Source: an uncultured Legionella sp.
Lineage (GTDB): Bacteria; Pseudomonadota; Gammaproteobacteria; Legionellales; Legionellaceae
NCBI GenBank assembly: GCA_945952115.1
Contig: CAMFHA010000003.1
Span: 1 to 59,559 of the forward strand
Direction: 5' to 3'
Length of the DNA stretch: 59,559 nucleotides
In this document: in pieces, positions 1 through 9,147 of the stretch
Numbering within the stretch: the stretch's first letter is position 1
Layout of the letters: every line of letters begins with the position of its first letter
The notes under the pieces: generated by a model
What the model saw: only the letters and a program-made list of their open reading frames with translations
Told to the model about the DNA's origin: nothing
Databases searched by the model: none
Program-made: the position numbers and the translations under genes

Positions 1-200
1 GCTTTTGAGTATTTGTCAACTAAAACTTAAGGCTAATTGGAAGGACAAGCCGCGGTACGTGGGGAGCTTGGATGTCAAGCAAAACTTAAGGCTAATTGAA
101 AGATGGAAGGTGGAATGAAGGATTTCTTGAATTTAAGTACAGTGAAACATTCGGAGATCCTTCGTCGCAAGCGACTCAGGATGGCGTCCGAGTAGTTACC
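1..200. repeat. repeat-rich left edge with two copies of a dispersed repeat
   Basis: No gene is visible. Two direct copies of a motif containing AAAACTTAAGGCTAATTG lie at 15-43 and 74-102. The first is part of a 43-bp stretch (1-43) that recurs inverted at 59506-59548 with one mismatch, and another copy is at 9251-9279. Positions 153-186 (GGAGATCCTTCG and CTCAGGATGGCG) resemble a degenerate right arm of the palindromic repeat at 37981-38061. The edge looks like a collapsed or truncated repeat cluster. Confidence 0.85.
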
Positions 201-596
201 TTATTTTTTAAATAACTTTTGCCATTGCTGCACCATATCTTGCATCTGCTCACTCCATTGCTTAGAAACTTGCTGATAAGTATTAGCTTGCAAAGGTTGA
301 TTCATTGCCTGAAATAAATCGTTTATCATTGATTTAAATGAAAGCTGCATTGGATGATTAGCTAAAGTTATAATTTGTCTTAAAATTTCTGAAGATAAAA
401 ACTGAGTGGGTCCAGCCTCCATTTCAACAATAATTTGTAATAAAATAGCATTAGTTAAATCTTTTCCTGTTTCTGAATCTTCAACTTTAAATTCCAAACC
501 ATCCAAAACATAGCCCTGTAATTGCTCCAGTGTGATATATTGGCTGGTTTCAGTATCATATAAACGTCTATTTTTATATTTTTTTATTAATCGCAT
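201..596 (-). CDS. phaR: polyhydroxyalkanoate synthesis regulator PhaR
   Basis: PhaR represses phasin and PHA-synthesis genes and also binds PHB granules, so granule formation relieves repression. The 131-residue product begins MRLIKKYKNRRLYDTETSQY, the PHB/PHA accumulation regulator DNA-binding domain, followed by the PHB-binding repeat region (about residues 60-110) and a Gln- and Lys-rich tail. The ATG follows a TAGG Shine-Dalgarno at 6 nt. It lies 17 bp after the stop of an acetoacetyl-CoA reductase gene on the same strand, which fits a role in PHB metabolism. The synthase phaC is not in the window. Confidence 0.9.
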   Translation of the reverse strand: MRLIKKYKNRRLYDTETSQYITLEQLQGYVLDGLEFKVEDSETGKDLTNAILLQIIVEMEAGPTQFLSSEILRQIITLANHPMQLSFKSMINDLFQAMNQPLQANTYQQVSKQWSEQMQDMVQQWQKLFKK

Positions 597-613
597 GATG
601 AACCTACAAAAAC

Positions 614-1360
614 CTAATACATGTGTAAACCGCCATTAATACTTAAATTGGCCCCAGTAATATACCGACTTTTTTCACTAATTAAAAATTCAATTGCCCA
701 AGCGATTTCTTCTGGCTCAGCTAAACGTTTAGCAGGAATTAAGTTAATAATATCATCTAAAATATCAGGGCGTATTCCTTGCATCAATCGTGTATTGACG
801 TAACCAGGCGAAATACTATTGACTGTAATATTTTTTATCATGAGCTCTTGGGCTAAACTTTTAGTAAAACCATACACCCCAGACTTAGAAGCTGCATAAT
901 TTGCTTGAGAAAACTGACCTTTTTGAGCATTTACCGAAGAAACATTGACGATTCTTCCTGAAGCTTGCGCTTTCATTCCTTCGACTACTTGGCGTGTTAC
1001 ATTAAACATTCCATCTAAATTAACGCGCAACACTTCATCCCATTGTTGCTTTGTCATTTTGGTAAATACAGCATCTCTCGTAATGCCCGCATTATTTATC
1101 AAAACATCAATTGGACCATATTGATAAATAATACCCTCTATCACGTCTTTACATTCATCAAAATTAGTCACATCCATATGTTTAAAACTTATATTTTTAT
1201 AATCTTTTTCATGAAGAAGATGAACCCATTCTTTAGCTCTATCTTCTGCAAGAACATCCAGTGCAATCACCTGCTTATAATTAGCATTTAACTGTTTTGC
1301 AATTGCAGTGCCAATATCACCCGTACCACCTGTAATTAATGCAACATTAGTATTTGTCAT
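614..1360 (-). CDS. phaB: acetoacetyl-CoA reductase (PhaB-like SDR), copy 1
   Basis: NADPH-dependent short-chain dehydrogenase that reduces acetoacetyl-CoA to (R)-3-hydroxybutyryl-CoA, the second step of PHB synthesis. It has the N-terminal TGGTGDIG cofactor loop, the NNAG motif and the Ser/Tyr/Lys catalytic set (NVSSVNAQKG followed by NYAASK), and ends with the usual [13 protein letters not shown]. Two ATGs lie 6 nt apart. The GAG Shine-Dalgarno touches the first, so the second (1360) is preferred, giving 248 residues. Upstream of phaR and probably cotranscribed with it. A second, clearly related reductase lies 124 bp upstream. Substrate choice between the two copies cannot be read from sequence; FabG-like activity is the alternative. 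Confidence 0.87.
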   Translation of the reverse strand: MTNTNVALITGGTGDIGTAIAKQLNANYKQVIALDVLAEDRAKEWVHLLHEKDYKNISFKHMDVTNFDECKDVIEGIIYQYGPIDVLINNAGITRDAVFTKMTKQQWDEVLRVNLDGMFNVTRQVVEGMKAQASGRIVNVSSVNAQKGQFSQANYAASKSGVYGFTKSLAQELMIKNITVNSISPGYVNTRLMQGIRPDILDDIINLIPAKRLAEPEEIAWAIEFLISEKSRYITGANLSINGGLHMY

Positions 1361-1392
1361 GCTCATCTCGATTAGTTCAAATTAATTCCATA

Positions 1393-1433
1393 TATAGGGT
1401 GCAATTTTGAGTGCGTTTTTTATAAATCTCGTC
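1393..1433. repeat. degenerate half-copy of the AGGGTGYGATT repeat
   Basis: The spacer between the two reductase genes contains a stretch (AGGGTGCAATTTTGAGTGCG, then TTTTTTATAA) resembling the outer arm of the palindromic element at 37939-38101. Only a half-copy is present. Confidence 0.5.
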
Positions 1434-1484
1434 ACCTCGAAACATATTAAGTATGGGTATAAAAGCGTTTATGTGAATCACCAA

Positions 1485-2225
1485 TCACATATACTGACCT
1501 CCATTAATATCAATATTCGCTCCTGTTATAAATGCGGAGTCAGGCGAAACTAAAAAAGCAACTACATCGGCCACTTCTTTAGGATAACCTAAACGACCCA
1601 CAGGGATATTTGCAATGATAGAATTTAAAACTTCCTCTTTCATCCCAGCAAGCATGGGAGTTTCGATATATCCAGGAGATATTGTATTAGCAGTAATTCC
1701 TTTACTAGCCACCTCTAAGGCCAAGCTTTTTGTAAAACCAAATAAAGCGGATTTAGTAGAAGCATAGTTGCACTGACCAAATTGTCCTTTCCGTCCATTA
1801 ATTGAAGAAATACTGACTATTCGTCCATAGCATTTATCAATCATAATAGGAAGGACATTTCTAGTCATATTAAAGACACTAGTCAAATTAGCATCTATTA
1901 CTTGTTGCCATTGTTGTTGAGTCATTTTTCTTAGGCTGCTATCTTTAGTCACGCCTGCATTATTAACTAAAATATCAATTTGGCCATAGCGCTCCATCAC
2001 CAAATTGACCAATTGCTCACAATCATTATATTGAGCAATATCACCATAAACGATATCTACATCATAGCCTTTTTGCTTTTGCTCTTGTTGCCATTGCTGA
2101 GCCTCTTCATGTTTACCCTCTTTAAAATAACAAGCAACCACTTGATATTCACTGGCTAAACGAAGAGATATTGCCGAACCAATTCCTCCTGTTCCCCCAG
2201 TAATTAAAGCAACTTTCTTTTGCAT
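1485..2225 (-). CDS. phaB: acetoacetyl-CoA reductase (PhaB-like SDR), copy 2
   Basis: Second PhaB-type short-chain dehydrogenase, 246 residues, similar to its downstream neighbour along its whole length. It shows TGGTGGIG, NNAG, the catalytic Ser in SISSINGRKG and NYASTK, and the terminal GANIDINGG motif. The open frame extends further upstream, but the ATG at 2225 has a purine-rich GGGGG/CTGG Shine-Dalgarno and starts exactly where the family does (MQKKVALITGG). Tandem reductases beside phaR suggest duplication within a PHB operon; one copy may have drifted in substrate or expression. Confidence 0.87.
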   Translation of the reverse strand: MQKKVALITGGTGGIGSAISLRLASEYQVVACYFKEGKHEEAQQWQQEQKQKGYDVDIVYGDIAQYNDCEQLVNLVMERYGQIDILVNNAGVTKDSSLRKMTQQQWQQVIDANLTSVFNMTRNVLPIMIDKCYGRIVSISSINGRKGQFGQCNYASTKSALFGFTKSLALEVASKGITANTISPGYIETPMLAGMKEEVLNSIIANIPVGRLGYPKEVADVVAFLVSPDSAFITGANIDINGGQYM

Positions 2226-2344
2226 ATCCAGCCCCCTGTCTTGATGACCTGATGTTAATACTAGAAAATAAAAATTACCCTTTGTCAATCCCACTCAAAA
2301 ATAATAGAAGAAAATCAGATAATTGCCACTAATTTAATAAGCAA

Positions 2345-2377
2345 AAAAAAAAGAGGTATTTAATACCTCTTTTTTTA
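2345..2377 (-). terminator. Rho-independent terminator after the desaturase
   Basis: A stem built on GAGGTAT/ATACCTC is flanked by A-runs on one side and T-runs on the other, 22 bp past the desaturase stop codon. The symmetric A/T tracts would let it work in both directions. Confidence 0.85.
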
Positions 2378-2398
2378 ACTAAAATAATTTTGCTAGAA

Positions 2399-3592
2399 TT
2401 ATTTTTTATAAGTCGCATAAACAGGGACATAACCTTTCAATTGTAAAGCAAATTCTCTCAATACCTCTAAACCTGATTCTTCTGCTTGATGACACCAGTT
2501 TTGCAAAGACTCAATAAGCTCTTTTTGCGAAGAGGTTGTTTTAGACCAAATAGATTGTAATGATTGCTTATAGCTATAGACAACACGTAATTGTTCACGA
2601 GCGTCTAAAAGGCTCTGTAAACGATTTTTCGCTTTTAGCGTTAGCAGTTTATCTTCCCGCCGCAATAAACTTGCTGCACGTTGGAATAATTTTTTATCTT
2701 CTTTAGTAACTACACTGTTATTTTTTTCCTGCTTTAAAATAGGTCTTATCACTGATTTATAGTAATTAGACATCACTTGAAAACGGTTAGATATTACCGC
2801 TTTAACTGTATCCAAGTCTACTTGCAGTTTTCCTTCTTCTATTGCCAATTTCGGAGGTAATTTTTTAACTTTAGCTAGACCCAAGAAAGAAAGAATACGA
2901 ATGTACATCCAACCTATATCAAACTCCCACCATTTAACAGAGAACTTGGCAGAAGAAGCAAAGGTATGGTGATTATTATGAAGCTCTTCTCCACCAATCC
3001 AGAACCCCCAAGGAATAATATTAGTAGCAGCGTCAGGACACTCAAAATTTCTATAGCCCCAATAATGGCCAATACCATTAATTACTCCTGCAGCAAAAAA
3101 AGGAATCCACATCATTTGAATAGCCCAGACAGTTAAGCCAAGCACACCAAATAAAAACAAGTCAATTATAAGCATGAGCGCCACACCGCGAGCTGAATGG
3201 CGAGAGTAAATAGTACGCTCAATCCAATCATTAGGAGTACCATGTGAATATTTAGCAACCATCTCTCGATCTTTGCGTGCAGCTCTATATAGTTCGGCTC
3301 CTTGCCAAAAAACTTTTTTAATGCCTTCTACAACAGGGCTATGAGGATCTCCTTTAATGTCAGCAGCTGCATGATGTTTACGATGAATAGCAACCCAATC
3401 AGCAGTTACCATACCCGTAGTTAACCATAACCAAAACCGAAAAAAATGACTAATAATAGGGTGTAAAGTTAATGCTCTATGTGTTTGGTTACGATGTAGA
3501 TAAATAGTTACAGAAGCTATAGTAATTTGAGTAAAGATTAATATAGCAAGTACATATCCCCAAAACGATAGATTTAAAAAACCGAAAATCAT
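2399..3592 (-). CDS. membrane fatty acid desaturase (acyl-CoA delta-9 type)
   Basis: Inner-membrane di-iron desaturase that introduces a cis double bond into acyl chains. Three histidine boxes are visible in order: HRNQTH near residue 33, HRKHHAAAD near residue 70 and HNNHH near residue 205, with hydrophobic segments between them (about 5-30, 40-65, 145-190). The roughly 150-residue C-terminal extension is charged and helical, unlike the minimal family fold. A TTG lies 18 nt upstream, but the ATG at 3592 has a clear GAGAAGGGG Shine-Dalgarno, giving 397 residues. Monocistronic, with its own terminator. Probably adjusts membrane fluidity. Confidence 0.88.
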   Translation of the reverse strand: MIFGFLNLSFWGYVLAILIFTQITIASVTIYLHRNQTHRALTLHPIISHFFRFWLWLTTGMVTADWVAIHRKHHAAADIKGDPHSPVVEGIKKVFWQGAELYRAARKDREMVAKYSHGTPNDWIERTIYSRHSARGVALMLIIDLFLFGVLGLTVWAIQMMWIPFFAAGVINGIGHYWGYRNFECPDAATNIIPWGFWIGGEELHNNHHTFASSAKFSVKWWEFDIGWMYIRILSFLGLAKVKKLPPKLAIEEGKLQVDLDTVKAVISNRFQVMSNYYKSVIRPILKQEKNNSVVTKEDKKLFQRAASLLRREDKLLTLKAKNRLQSLLDAREQLRVVYSYKQSLQSIWSKTTSSQKELIESLQNWCHQAEESGLEVLREFALQLKGYVPVYATYKK

Positions 3593-3784
3593 AAGATCCC
3601 CTTCTCTCAAGTATATAGAATAGTGAACAAATAACTGCTACTATTGGCTTTCAGAAATCATTATCTCATTTATTATATCCTTATTTAGTATAATGATAAC
3701 ACATTTTTACTCATTTCATTGCATGATTTCACTATCTAATCGATAATTAAATTAAATAGTTTATATTTTTATTGTGGAATAACT

Positions 3785-4006
3785 ATGGACATTAAAAAAA
3801 TATTGGAAAGCTTGGTTCCTTTTTTTGTCGCCGGGATAGCCATTGCTTTATGTATCGGTTTACTATTGATGTTCTTCTCTGTTGCTATTTGGGGTTTAGT
3901 TATCGGTGGTATTTTATGGCTTGCTACTTTAGCAAAACAGTATTTTTTCTCTAGTCCGAATAAAAAAGAGAAAGGGCGTATCATTGAGCACGATGATCGG
4001 AAATAA
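3785..4006 (+). CDS. small inner-membrane protein, unknown function
   Basis: A 73-residue protein with two adjoining hydrophobic segments (about 12-34 and 36-50) and a basic/acidic tail ending EHDDRK. A GGAAT Shine-Dalgarno precedes the ATG. It is divergent from the desaturase and just upstream of the acyltransferase gene. No family recognised. The topology suggests a small membrane protein with a cytoplasmic tail. Confidence 0.65.
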   Translation: MDIKKILESLVPFFVAGIAIALCIGLLLMFFSVAIWGLVIGGILWLATLAKQYFFSSPNKKEKGRIIEHDDRK

Positions 4007-4086
4007 CAACTTAGTGCCATTAGAGTATAGGCAAGTTAATTAGCTTGCTGTATGATTGTTTTTCAATTTATTCCTTGCTAATTACC

Positions 4087-4821
4087 ATGAAAATTGGACC
4101 TCTAAAAACGACTTGGGTTCTTGGCGTGCTGGCTACCTTTACGGGTATTGCATGCTTTAAATCCGTATATAAATATTTTTTTAGCAAACCAACACGTCCA
4201 TGGGTTGATAAAACCATTCATCAATGGGCTGATCGACTACTTAATCAAGTAGAAGTGAATTATCAAGTTATTAACCCTCTTCAAGTACAACCTCAACCCG
4301 GTCATGCAACTATTTTAATGTGTAATCATTCTAGTCTTTATGATATCCCTTTGAGCTTTAAAGCTTTTCCTCATCATTCAATTCGAATGCTTGCTAAAAA
4401 AGAATTATCCCAAATTCCTATTATGGGAAAAGGAATGTCCGCCGCAGAATTTCCTTTTATTGATAGAAAGAATCGTTTTCAAGCCATTAAAGATTTAGAA
4501 TATGCTGAGCAACTAATGAAAAGTGGCATTCTCATGTGGATTGCGCCAGAAGGAACCCGTTCAAAAAATGGCAAATTAGCGCCTTTTAAAAAAGGAGCCT
4601 TTATTACTGCTATACAGGCACAGGCAACAATTATTCCTATTGGTATACGCGGCGCATTTAATATTATTCCTGCAAAAACATTTCATATAAATACTCAACA
4701 AAAAGCAGAGATTCATATTGGCGAACCTATCGATGCATCTCAATTTACTCTTGAAAATAAAGAAGCTTTAATAGAAAAAACATACCAAACTATAAAAAAA
4801 TTAATAGGGGAAGAAAGTTAA
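4087..4821 (+). CDS. plsC: 1-acyl-sn-glycerol-3-phosphate acyltransferase
   Basis: PlsC family; acylates lysophosphatidic acid to phosphatidic acid at the inner membrane. It has the catalytic NHSSLYD (HX4D) motif near residue 77, a FIDRKNR block and the substrate-binding EGTRSKNGKLAPFKKG block, then an IPIGIRGAF block. One N-terminal transmembrane segment. The frame is open to a TTG at 4045, but the ATG at 4087 gives the family-like start (244 residues). Its stop overlaps the convergent ggt stop by 4 bp. A distant paralogue acting on other lyso-lipids is possible. Confidence 0.86.
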   Translation: MKIGPLKTTWVLGVLATFTGIACFKSVYKYFFSKPTRPWVDKTIHQWADRLLNQVEVNYQVINPLQVQPQPGHATILMCNHSSLYDIPLSFKAFPHHSIRMLAKKELSQIPIMGKGMSAAEFPFIDRKNRFQAIKDLEYAEQLMKSGILMWIAPEGTRSKNGKLAPFKKGAFITAIQAQATIIPIGIRGAFNIIPAKTFHINTQQKAEIHIGEPIDASQFTLENKEALIEKTYQTIKKLIGEES

Positions 4822-6530
4822 TATTTTACTCCATATCCCACTTCACGATTTACAATAACAGCAGCTAAACCAATGTTGCGCGGATCGGATGTAGCGGTAA
4901 GTAAATTGTTTTCTTTATCCCAAGTAATAACTTGCATGTTTCCATAATACTGTTTCAAAGGCATGAGTTTATATCCCATTTTCTTTAACCCTTTTTGAAT
5001 AAAACTTGAAAACGTATCCGGCTCAAATTGAACAACATCAGGTAAATATTGATGATGAAACCTCATTTCAGAGGCCATCGAAATGGCGCCATATCCTTCA
5101 TAAAAAAGTAAAGAAGCTATTAAAACCATTGTCGGAATTCTGCTACCTCCTGGAGTGCCTAAAATAGCTAAGCGTGTAGGTGTTTCTAGAAAAGTGGGGG
5201 TCATACTGGATAAAGGACGCTTGCCTGGGGCAATAGCATTAGCCTCACTACCTGTAATCCCAAAAACATTAGGCGCTCCTACTTTAATAGAGAAATCATC
5301 CATTTCGTCATTTAAGAGCACGCCAGTACCTGCTGCAACTAAACATGAACCAAAAATATAATTTACCGTAATAGTAGCTGAAACTCGATTACCTTCATTA
5401 TCAATAATAGAAAAATGACTAGTATTGTGTTGATTATTTTTTATAGGAGAACCTTGCAAAAGAGCACTATCCGTTGCTTTCTCAGGATTAATTAGAGTAG
5501 TAAGTTTTTTAGCATTATCTGCAGATATTAAATTATTTATAGGACTAGAAACAAAATCTGGATCACCTAAATAACGATTACGTTGCCAATAAGCTAATCG
5601 CATGGATTCAATAACATAATGTATCCACTGAAGTTTGGAATAATTATTTAGCGGAAAATGAGCGAGCACATGAAGCATCGTTAATAAGCCCACACCTCCT
5701 GCAGAAGGAAGCGGAGCTGTAATGATCAACATGTTATGATAAGCACCAACCAAAGGTTCTCGTTCTATAATTTTATAATGAGCGAGATCGTCTAAAGTCC
5801 ATATTCCACCAGCAGCATTCACTTCCTTTATCAACTGTTTTGCAACTTCTCCTTTGTAAAAACCATCATGTCCTTTAGTAGCAATTAAGTTTAAAGTTTT
5901 AGCTAAATCTTTTTGAACCAGACGTTCACCAATCAAATAAGGACGACCTTCTTTCAAAAAGATAGCCGCAGAAGCAGGATATTTTTTTATCCACTCGAAG
6001 CGGTCACCCATAGAAAAAAAATAGCTTAATTGTTTATCTACAATAAACCCCTCTTCAGCTAATTTTATTGCCGGAGCTAAAGACTGACTTAAAGGAAGTT
6101 TGCCATAGTGTTGAGCAATGTAAGCAAAAGCGGCAGGTTGTCCTGGAATGGCTGCAGCTAACCCTCCGTTTATTGATAAATTAGGGATAACTTGCCCTTG
6201 CTTATCAAGAAACATCGTTTTGGTTGCGGCTAAAGGAGCTGTTTCTCGACTATCGATAAAAGTGTTTTTATGATCTTTTTCCTGATGCAAAAGCCAAAAA
6301 CCACCACCACCAATGCTGGTGTGATAAGGCTCTACAACAGCTAAAGCTGCAGCTATTGCAATTGCAGCATCAAAAGCATTCCCTCCTTGAGCTAAAACCT
6401 CTAAACCAGCATTGGTCGCTAAGGGATGAGCACTTGCAATAGCGTAGCCTGGAGGGTGATCCTTTAAAGGTTGGCTATAAGATAAATTTAAATAAAGTAA
6501 AATAAACAAATAAGAAAAATATTTAATCAT
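4818..6530 (-). CDS. ggt: gamma-glutamyltransferase
   Basis: Periplasmic Ntn-hydrolase that cleaves glutathione and other gamma-glutamyl compounds; autoprocessing exposes an N-terminal threonine on the small subunit. The 570-residue precursor has a signal peptide (about 1-19) and the predicted nucleophile T370 in NTSHFSIID, preceded by the large subunit with RETAP and later [10 protein letters not shown] for substrate binding. The start overlaps the end of coaD by 8 bp, so the two are translationally coupled, an unexpected pairing. Intact, with normal length for the family. Confidence 0.92.
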   Translation of the reverse strand: MIKYFSYLFILLYLNLSYSQPLKDHPPGYAIASAHPLATNAGLEVLAQGGNAFDAAIAIAAALAVVEPYHTSIGGGGFWLLHQEKDHKNTFIDSRETAPLAATKTMFLDKQGQVIPNLSINGGLAAAIPGQPAAFAYIAQHYGKLPLSQSLAPAIKLAEEGFIVDKQLSYFFSMGDRFEWIKKYPASAAIFLKEGRPYLIGERLVQKDLAKTLNLIATKGHDGFYKGEVAKQLIKEVNAAGGIWTLDDLAHYKIIEREPLVGAYHNMLIITAPLPSAGGVGLLTMLHVLAHFPLNNYSKLQWIHYVIESMRLAYWQRNRYLGDPDFVSSPINNLISADNAKKLTTLINPEKATDSALLQGSPIKNNQHNTSHFSIIDNEGNRVSATITVNYIFGSCLVAAGTGVLLNDEMDDFSIKVGAPNVFGITGSEANAIAPGKRPLSSMTPTFLETPTRLAILGTPGGSRIPTMVLIASLLFYEGYGAISMASEMRFHHQYLPDVVQFEPDTFSSFIQKGLKKMGYKLMPLKQYYGNMQVITWDKENNLLTATSDPRNIGLAAVIVNREVGYGVKY

Positions 6531-7005
6531 TTCTTCTCTTAATTAACTCTTGAGCTACTGCTTCAGGTACAAATTGCGATACATCACCGTTTAATGCTGC
6601 TATTTCTCTTACCAAAGTGGACGAAATAAACATTAAGTTTTCTGATGGCGTTAAAAAAAGTGTTTCTATTTTTTTCGATAGTTTTCTATTCATCCCTGCT
6701 AATTGAAATTCATATTCAAAATCAGAAACTGCGCGTAAGCCACGTAAAATAATTTCCGCCTCTTGTTCTAAAACAAAATCGATTAACAACACATCAAAAC
6801 CGAGCACTTTAACACCAGGTAAGTGCCCTACGGCTTCTTGTAATAATCTTATTCTTGTTTCTAAATCTAAATAAGGTTTTTTTGTTTTGCTACTTGCTAC
6901 TGCAACCACAAGCTCAGGAAATATATTTGCAGCACGACAAATAATATCTATATGACCATTAGTTACAGGATCAAAAGTGCCTGGATAAATTGCCTTTTTT
7001 TTCAT
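6523..7005 (-). CDS. coaD: phosphopantetheine adenylyltransferase
   Basis: Fourth step of coenzyme A synthesis: transfers AMP from ATP to 4'-phosphopantetheine. The 160-residue length is typical. [12 protein letters not shown] carries the T/HxGH nucleotidyltransferase signature, and ISSTLVRE near the C-terminus is the second ATP-binding motif. No good Shine-Dalgarno is visible before the ATG, which follows an A-run. First gene of a two-gene unit with ggt. Confidence 0.95.
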   Translation of the reverse strand: MKKKAIYPGTFDPVTNGHIDIICRAANIFPELVVAVASSKTKKPYLDLETRIRLLQEAVGHLPGVKVLGFDVLLIDFVLEQEAEIILRGLRAVSDFEYEFQLAGMNRKLSKKIETLFLTPSENLMFISSTLVREIAALNGDVSQFVPEAVAQELIKRRND

Positions 7006-7085
7006 TTTTTTTTAAGACGATTGAATATGAAAACAGTCTAGCGTATTGTTATGTAAAAAACTATAAAAATGGATCGAGGTAAGCA

Positions 7086-7688
7086 ATGAATGCAATAAAA
7101 TATAGTATTTTAGTTAGCGCTATTTTGCTAACTGCATGTACTCATACCCCAAGACCTGCTGAAGAGCCTCCCGCAAATAAAATAATCCCATTAGAAAAAC
7201 GAAAAGCTGAAACTGCAACCGTGTCCACCTGGGAAATTAACGGAGCAATGGCCGCTAAGAATAAAGAAAAAGCCTGGTCAGCTAGTATGAATTGGTTACA
7301 ACATGGTCCCAATTCTTATCAAATTCGCTTAATTGGCCCTCTTGGCGGCGGCACGGTTCTAATTAATAAAACAGGAAAGACTATCCATTTCCAAGATGGT
7401 GCTAAAAAAGTAAGTTCAAATAATGCGGATGAACTGCTCTTACAGCAAACAGGTATTCGATTACCAGTTAATAATCTGTATTATTGGGTGCGCGGACTAC
7501 CTGCTCCTGGTGGTATTCAAGCTGAGCAACATGATAAATATAATCATTTATCTCAATTACAACAAAGTGGCTACACCATTGACTTTACTCAGTATACTTC
7601 TGTTAAAGGCATTGATTTGCCGAGCACTATTCGCTTAGTTGGTAATGGAGTCATGGTAAAAGTTATTATTAAACATTGGAGTGTCTAA
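7086..7688 (+). CDS. lolB: outer-membrane lipoprotein receptor LolB
   Basis: LolB receives lipoproteins from the LolA chaperone and inserts them into the outer membrane. The 200-residue product has a lipoprotein signal ending LLTAC (Cys19) and the LolB core (WEINGAMAAKNKEKAWSASM, later IRLIGPLGGGTV and YYWVRGLPAPGG). GAGG Shine-Dalgarno. In most gammaproteobacteria lolB is followed by ispE and then prs; here a tRNA-Gln and prs follow and ispE is absent. Confidence 0.9.
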   Translation: MNAIKYSILVSAILLTACTHTPRPAEEPPANKIIPLEKRKAETATVSTWEINGAMAAKNKEKAWSASMNWLQHGPNSYQIRLIGPLGGGTVLINKTGKTIHFQDGAKKVSSNNADELLLQQTGIRLPVNNLYYWVRGLPAPGGIQAEQHDKYNHLSQLQQSGYTIDFTQYTSVKGIDLPSTIRLVGNGVMVKVIIKHWSV

Positions 7689-7710
7689 AATAAGACTTAA
7701 CAATTCGCTC

Positions 7711-7766
7711 CGACATTTCGCAGCACAGTATTTTTTTGCTAAAAAGACGAAGCTGCGGAATGCCGG
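7711..7766. repeat. imperfect inverted repeat after lolB
   Basis: CCGACATTTCGCAGC (about 7710-7724) pairs with GCTGCGGAATGCCGG (7752-7766) with few mismatches across a T-rich loop. It may act as a lolB terminator or be a REP-like palindrome. The rest of 7689-7956 holds no gene and no recognisable ispE remnant. Confidence 0.6.
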
Positions 7767-7877
7767 TTCGCTATTTTGACTAAAATAACGAGTCGTGAAG
7801 ATCTTCTCATTTTCTTTTCTAAAAACAGGAATTTATATACGATTTTTAAAATTCCTAATTATTTTGCTTTTTTAAAG

Positions 7878-7907
7878 TTGACATCGTCTCAAAAGCACTG
7901 CAAAATA
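7878..7907 (+). promoter_or_regulatory. predicted promoter for tRNA-Gln
   Basis: A consensus -35 TTGACA (7878-7883) is followed after 17 bp by CAAAAT/AAAATA (about 7901-7907). The tRNA begins about 50 bp further on. Confidence 0.5.
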
Positions 7908-7956
7908 CGCACCAGTTCGTAAGAACTGTAGCTAAAATTTTAGCTCATAAGTTAAT

Positions 7957-8028
7957 AGGGGTGTCGCCAAGCGGTAAGGCACAGGGTTTTGATCCCTGCA
8001 TACCTAGGTTCGAATCCTAGCACCCCTG
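7957..8028 (+). tRNA. tRNA-Gln (anticodon UUG)
   Basis: Cloverleaf read by eye. Acceptor arm AGGGGTG (7957-7963) pairs with CACCCCT (8021-8027), with discriminator G8028 and encoded CCA at 8029-8031. Anticodon stem CAGGG/CCCTG with loop TTTTGAT puts TTG at 7989-7991. GGTTCGAATCC forms the T arm and loop. It lies upstream of prs, as in other gammaproteobacteria. Confidence 0.97.
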
Positions 8029-8045
8029 CCATTTTCTTGTTGTAA

Positions 8046-8067
8046 AATCTAGACTACCCTCTAGATT
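8046..8067 (+). terminator. hairpin directly after tRNA-Gln
   Basis: AATCTAGA (8046-8053) and TCTAGATT (8060-8067) form a perfect 8-bp stem with a CTACCC loop. There is no U-tract, so it may serve processing or partial termination rather than full termination. Confidence 0.55.
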
Positions 8068-8081
8068 CAAGTAAACAGACG

Positions 8082-8155
8082 GCAGAAGATACCCTAGAAG
8101 GATGCGTTCTCCGTATCGCTCAAATAATAATAATATCTTTTTGGCTGTCTTCTGC
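8082..8155 (+). promoter_or_regulatory. structured leader of prs
   Basis: GCAGAAGA (8082-8089) is complementary to TCTTCTGC (8148-8155), enclosing about 58 nt in the leader before the prs ATG at 8200. It could be an attenuator or simply repeat-derived DNA; the neighbouring GATTCAAGTAAA (about 8063-8075) also occurs in the ftsZ downstream region. The function is inferred only from the pairing. Confidence 0.35.
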
Positions 8156-8199
8156 TATGTGTTTAAGTTAACTGATTCATTAAATCTAAGGCTTTACAC

Positions 8200-9147
8200 A
8201 TGTCCACCATGATGATTTTTACTGGGAATGCTAACCCTGAATTAGCATTAAAAATTTCTTCTCATTTACAAATACCTATTGGACAAGCAACCGTTGGCAC
8301 ATTTAGTGATGGAGAAACCATGGTTGAAATTTTAGAAAACGTCCGAGGTAAAGATGTCTTCGTATTACAATCAACCTGTCATCCAACTAATAATAATTTA
8401 ATGGAATTATTGATAATGGCAGATGCGTTAAGACGCTCTTCAGCGGCTAGAATCACCGCTGTTGTTCCTTATTTTGGTTATGCTCGTCAAGACAGAAGAG
8501 TTCGTTCGGCACGTGTTCCTATTACCGCAAAAGTAGTAGCTGATATGATGGCTTCCGTAGGCATTTGTAGAGTTTTAACTGTTGATTTACATGCAGATCA
8601 AATTCAAGGTTTCTTCTACATGCCTGTAGATAACGTTTACTCGACCCCTATTCTCTTAGAAGACATTGCCAAGCAAAATTTACCTAAGATAATGGTAGTT
8701 TCTCCTGATGTAGGTGGAGTCGTTCGAGCTAGAGCCATGGCAAAAAGACTTAATGATGCTGAGTTATCTATTATTGACAAGCGCCGTAGTGGACCGAATA
8801 AATCTGAAGTCATGCATATTATTGGAGAACCTGCTGGAAAAAATTGTATCATCGTAGACGATATTGTAGATACAGCAGGAACCTTATGTACCGCCGCATC
8901 GGAATTAAAAAAGAATGGCGCACAAAGCGTCCGAGCTTACATCACTCATCCCGTTCTTTCTGGTCCAGCAGTAACTAATATCAACAACTCCGTATTAGAT
9001 GAAATAGTAGTGACCGATACAATCCCATTATCAAATGAAGCAGTAAATTGTAAAAAAATAAGAGTTGTAAGCCTTGCCGACATGCTCGCTCAAGCAATTA
9101 AACGGGTAAATGTTGAGGAATCCGTAAGTTCGATGTTTGCGGAATAA
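8200..9147 (+). CDS. prs: ribose-phosphate pyrophosphokinase
   Basis: Makes PRPP from ribose 5-phosphate and ATP for purine, pyrimidine, histidine and NAD synthesis. The 315-residue length is typical. Visible are GNANPELA at the N-terminus, the ATP loop [10 protein letters not shown], the metal-binding [12 protein letters not shown] and the PRPP loop [14 protein letters not shown] lies 8 nt before the ATG, and the start aligns with the E. coli enzyme. Confidence 0.97.
   Translation: MSTMMIFTGNANPELALKISSHLQIPIGQATVGTFSDGETMVEILENVRGKDVFVLQSTCHPTNNNLMELLIMADALRRSSAARITAVVPYFGYARQDRRVRSARVPITAKVVADMMASVGICRVLTVDLHADQIQGFFYMPVDNVYSTPILLEDIAKQNLPKIMVVSPDVGGVVRARAMAKRLNDAELSIIDKRRSGPNKSEVMHIIGEPAGKNCIIVDDIVDTAGTLCTAASELKKNGAQSVRAYITHPVLSGPAVTNINNSVLDEIVVTDTIPLSNEAVNCKKIRVVSLADMLAQAIKRVNVEESVSSMFAE

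Noticed and set aside
7689..7956. remnant of ispE
   Set aside because: No frame or motif of a GHMP kinase can be seen; the stretch is AT-rich with a hairpin.
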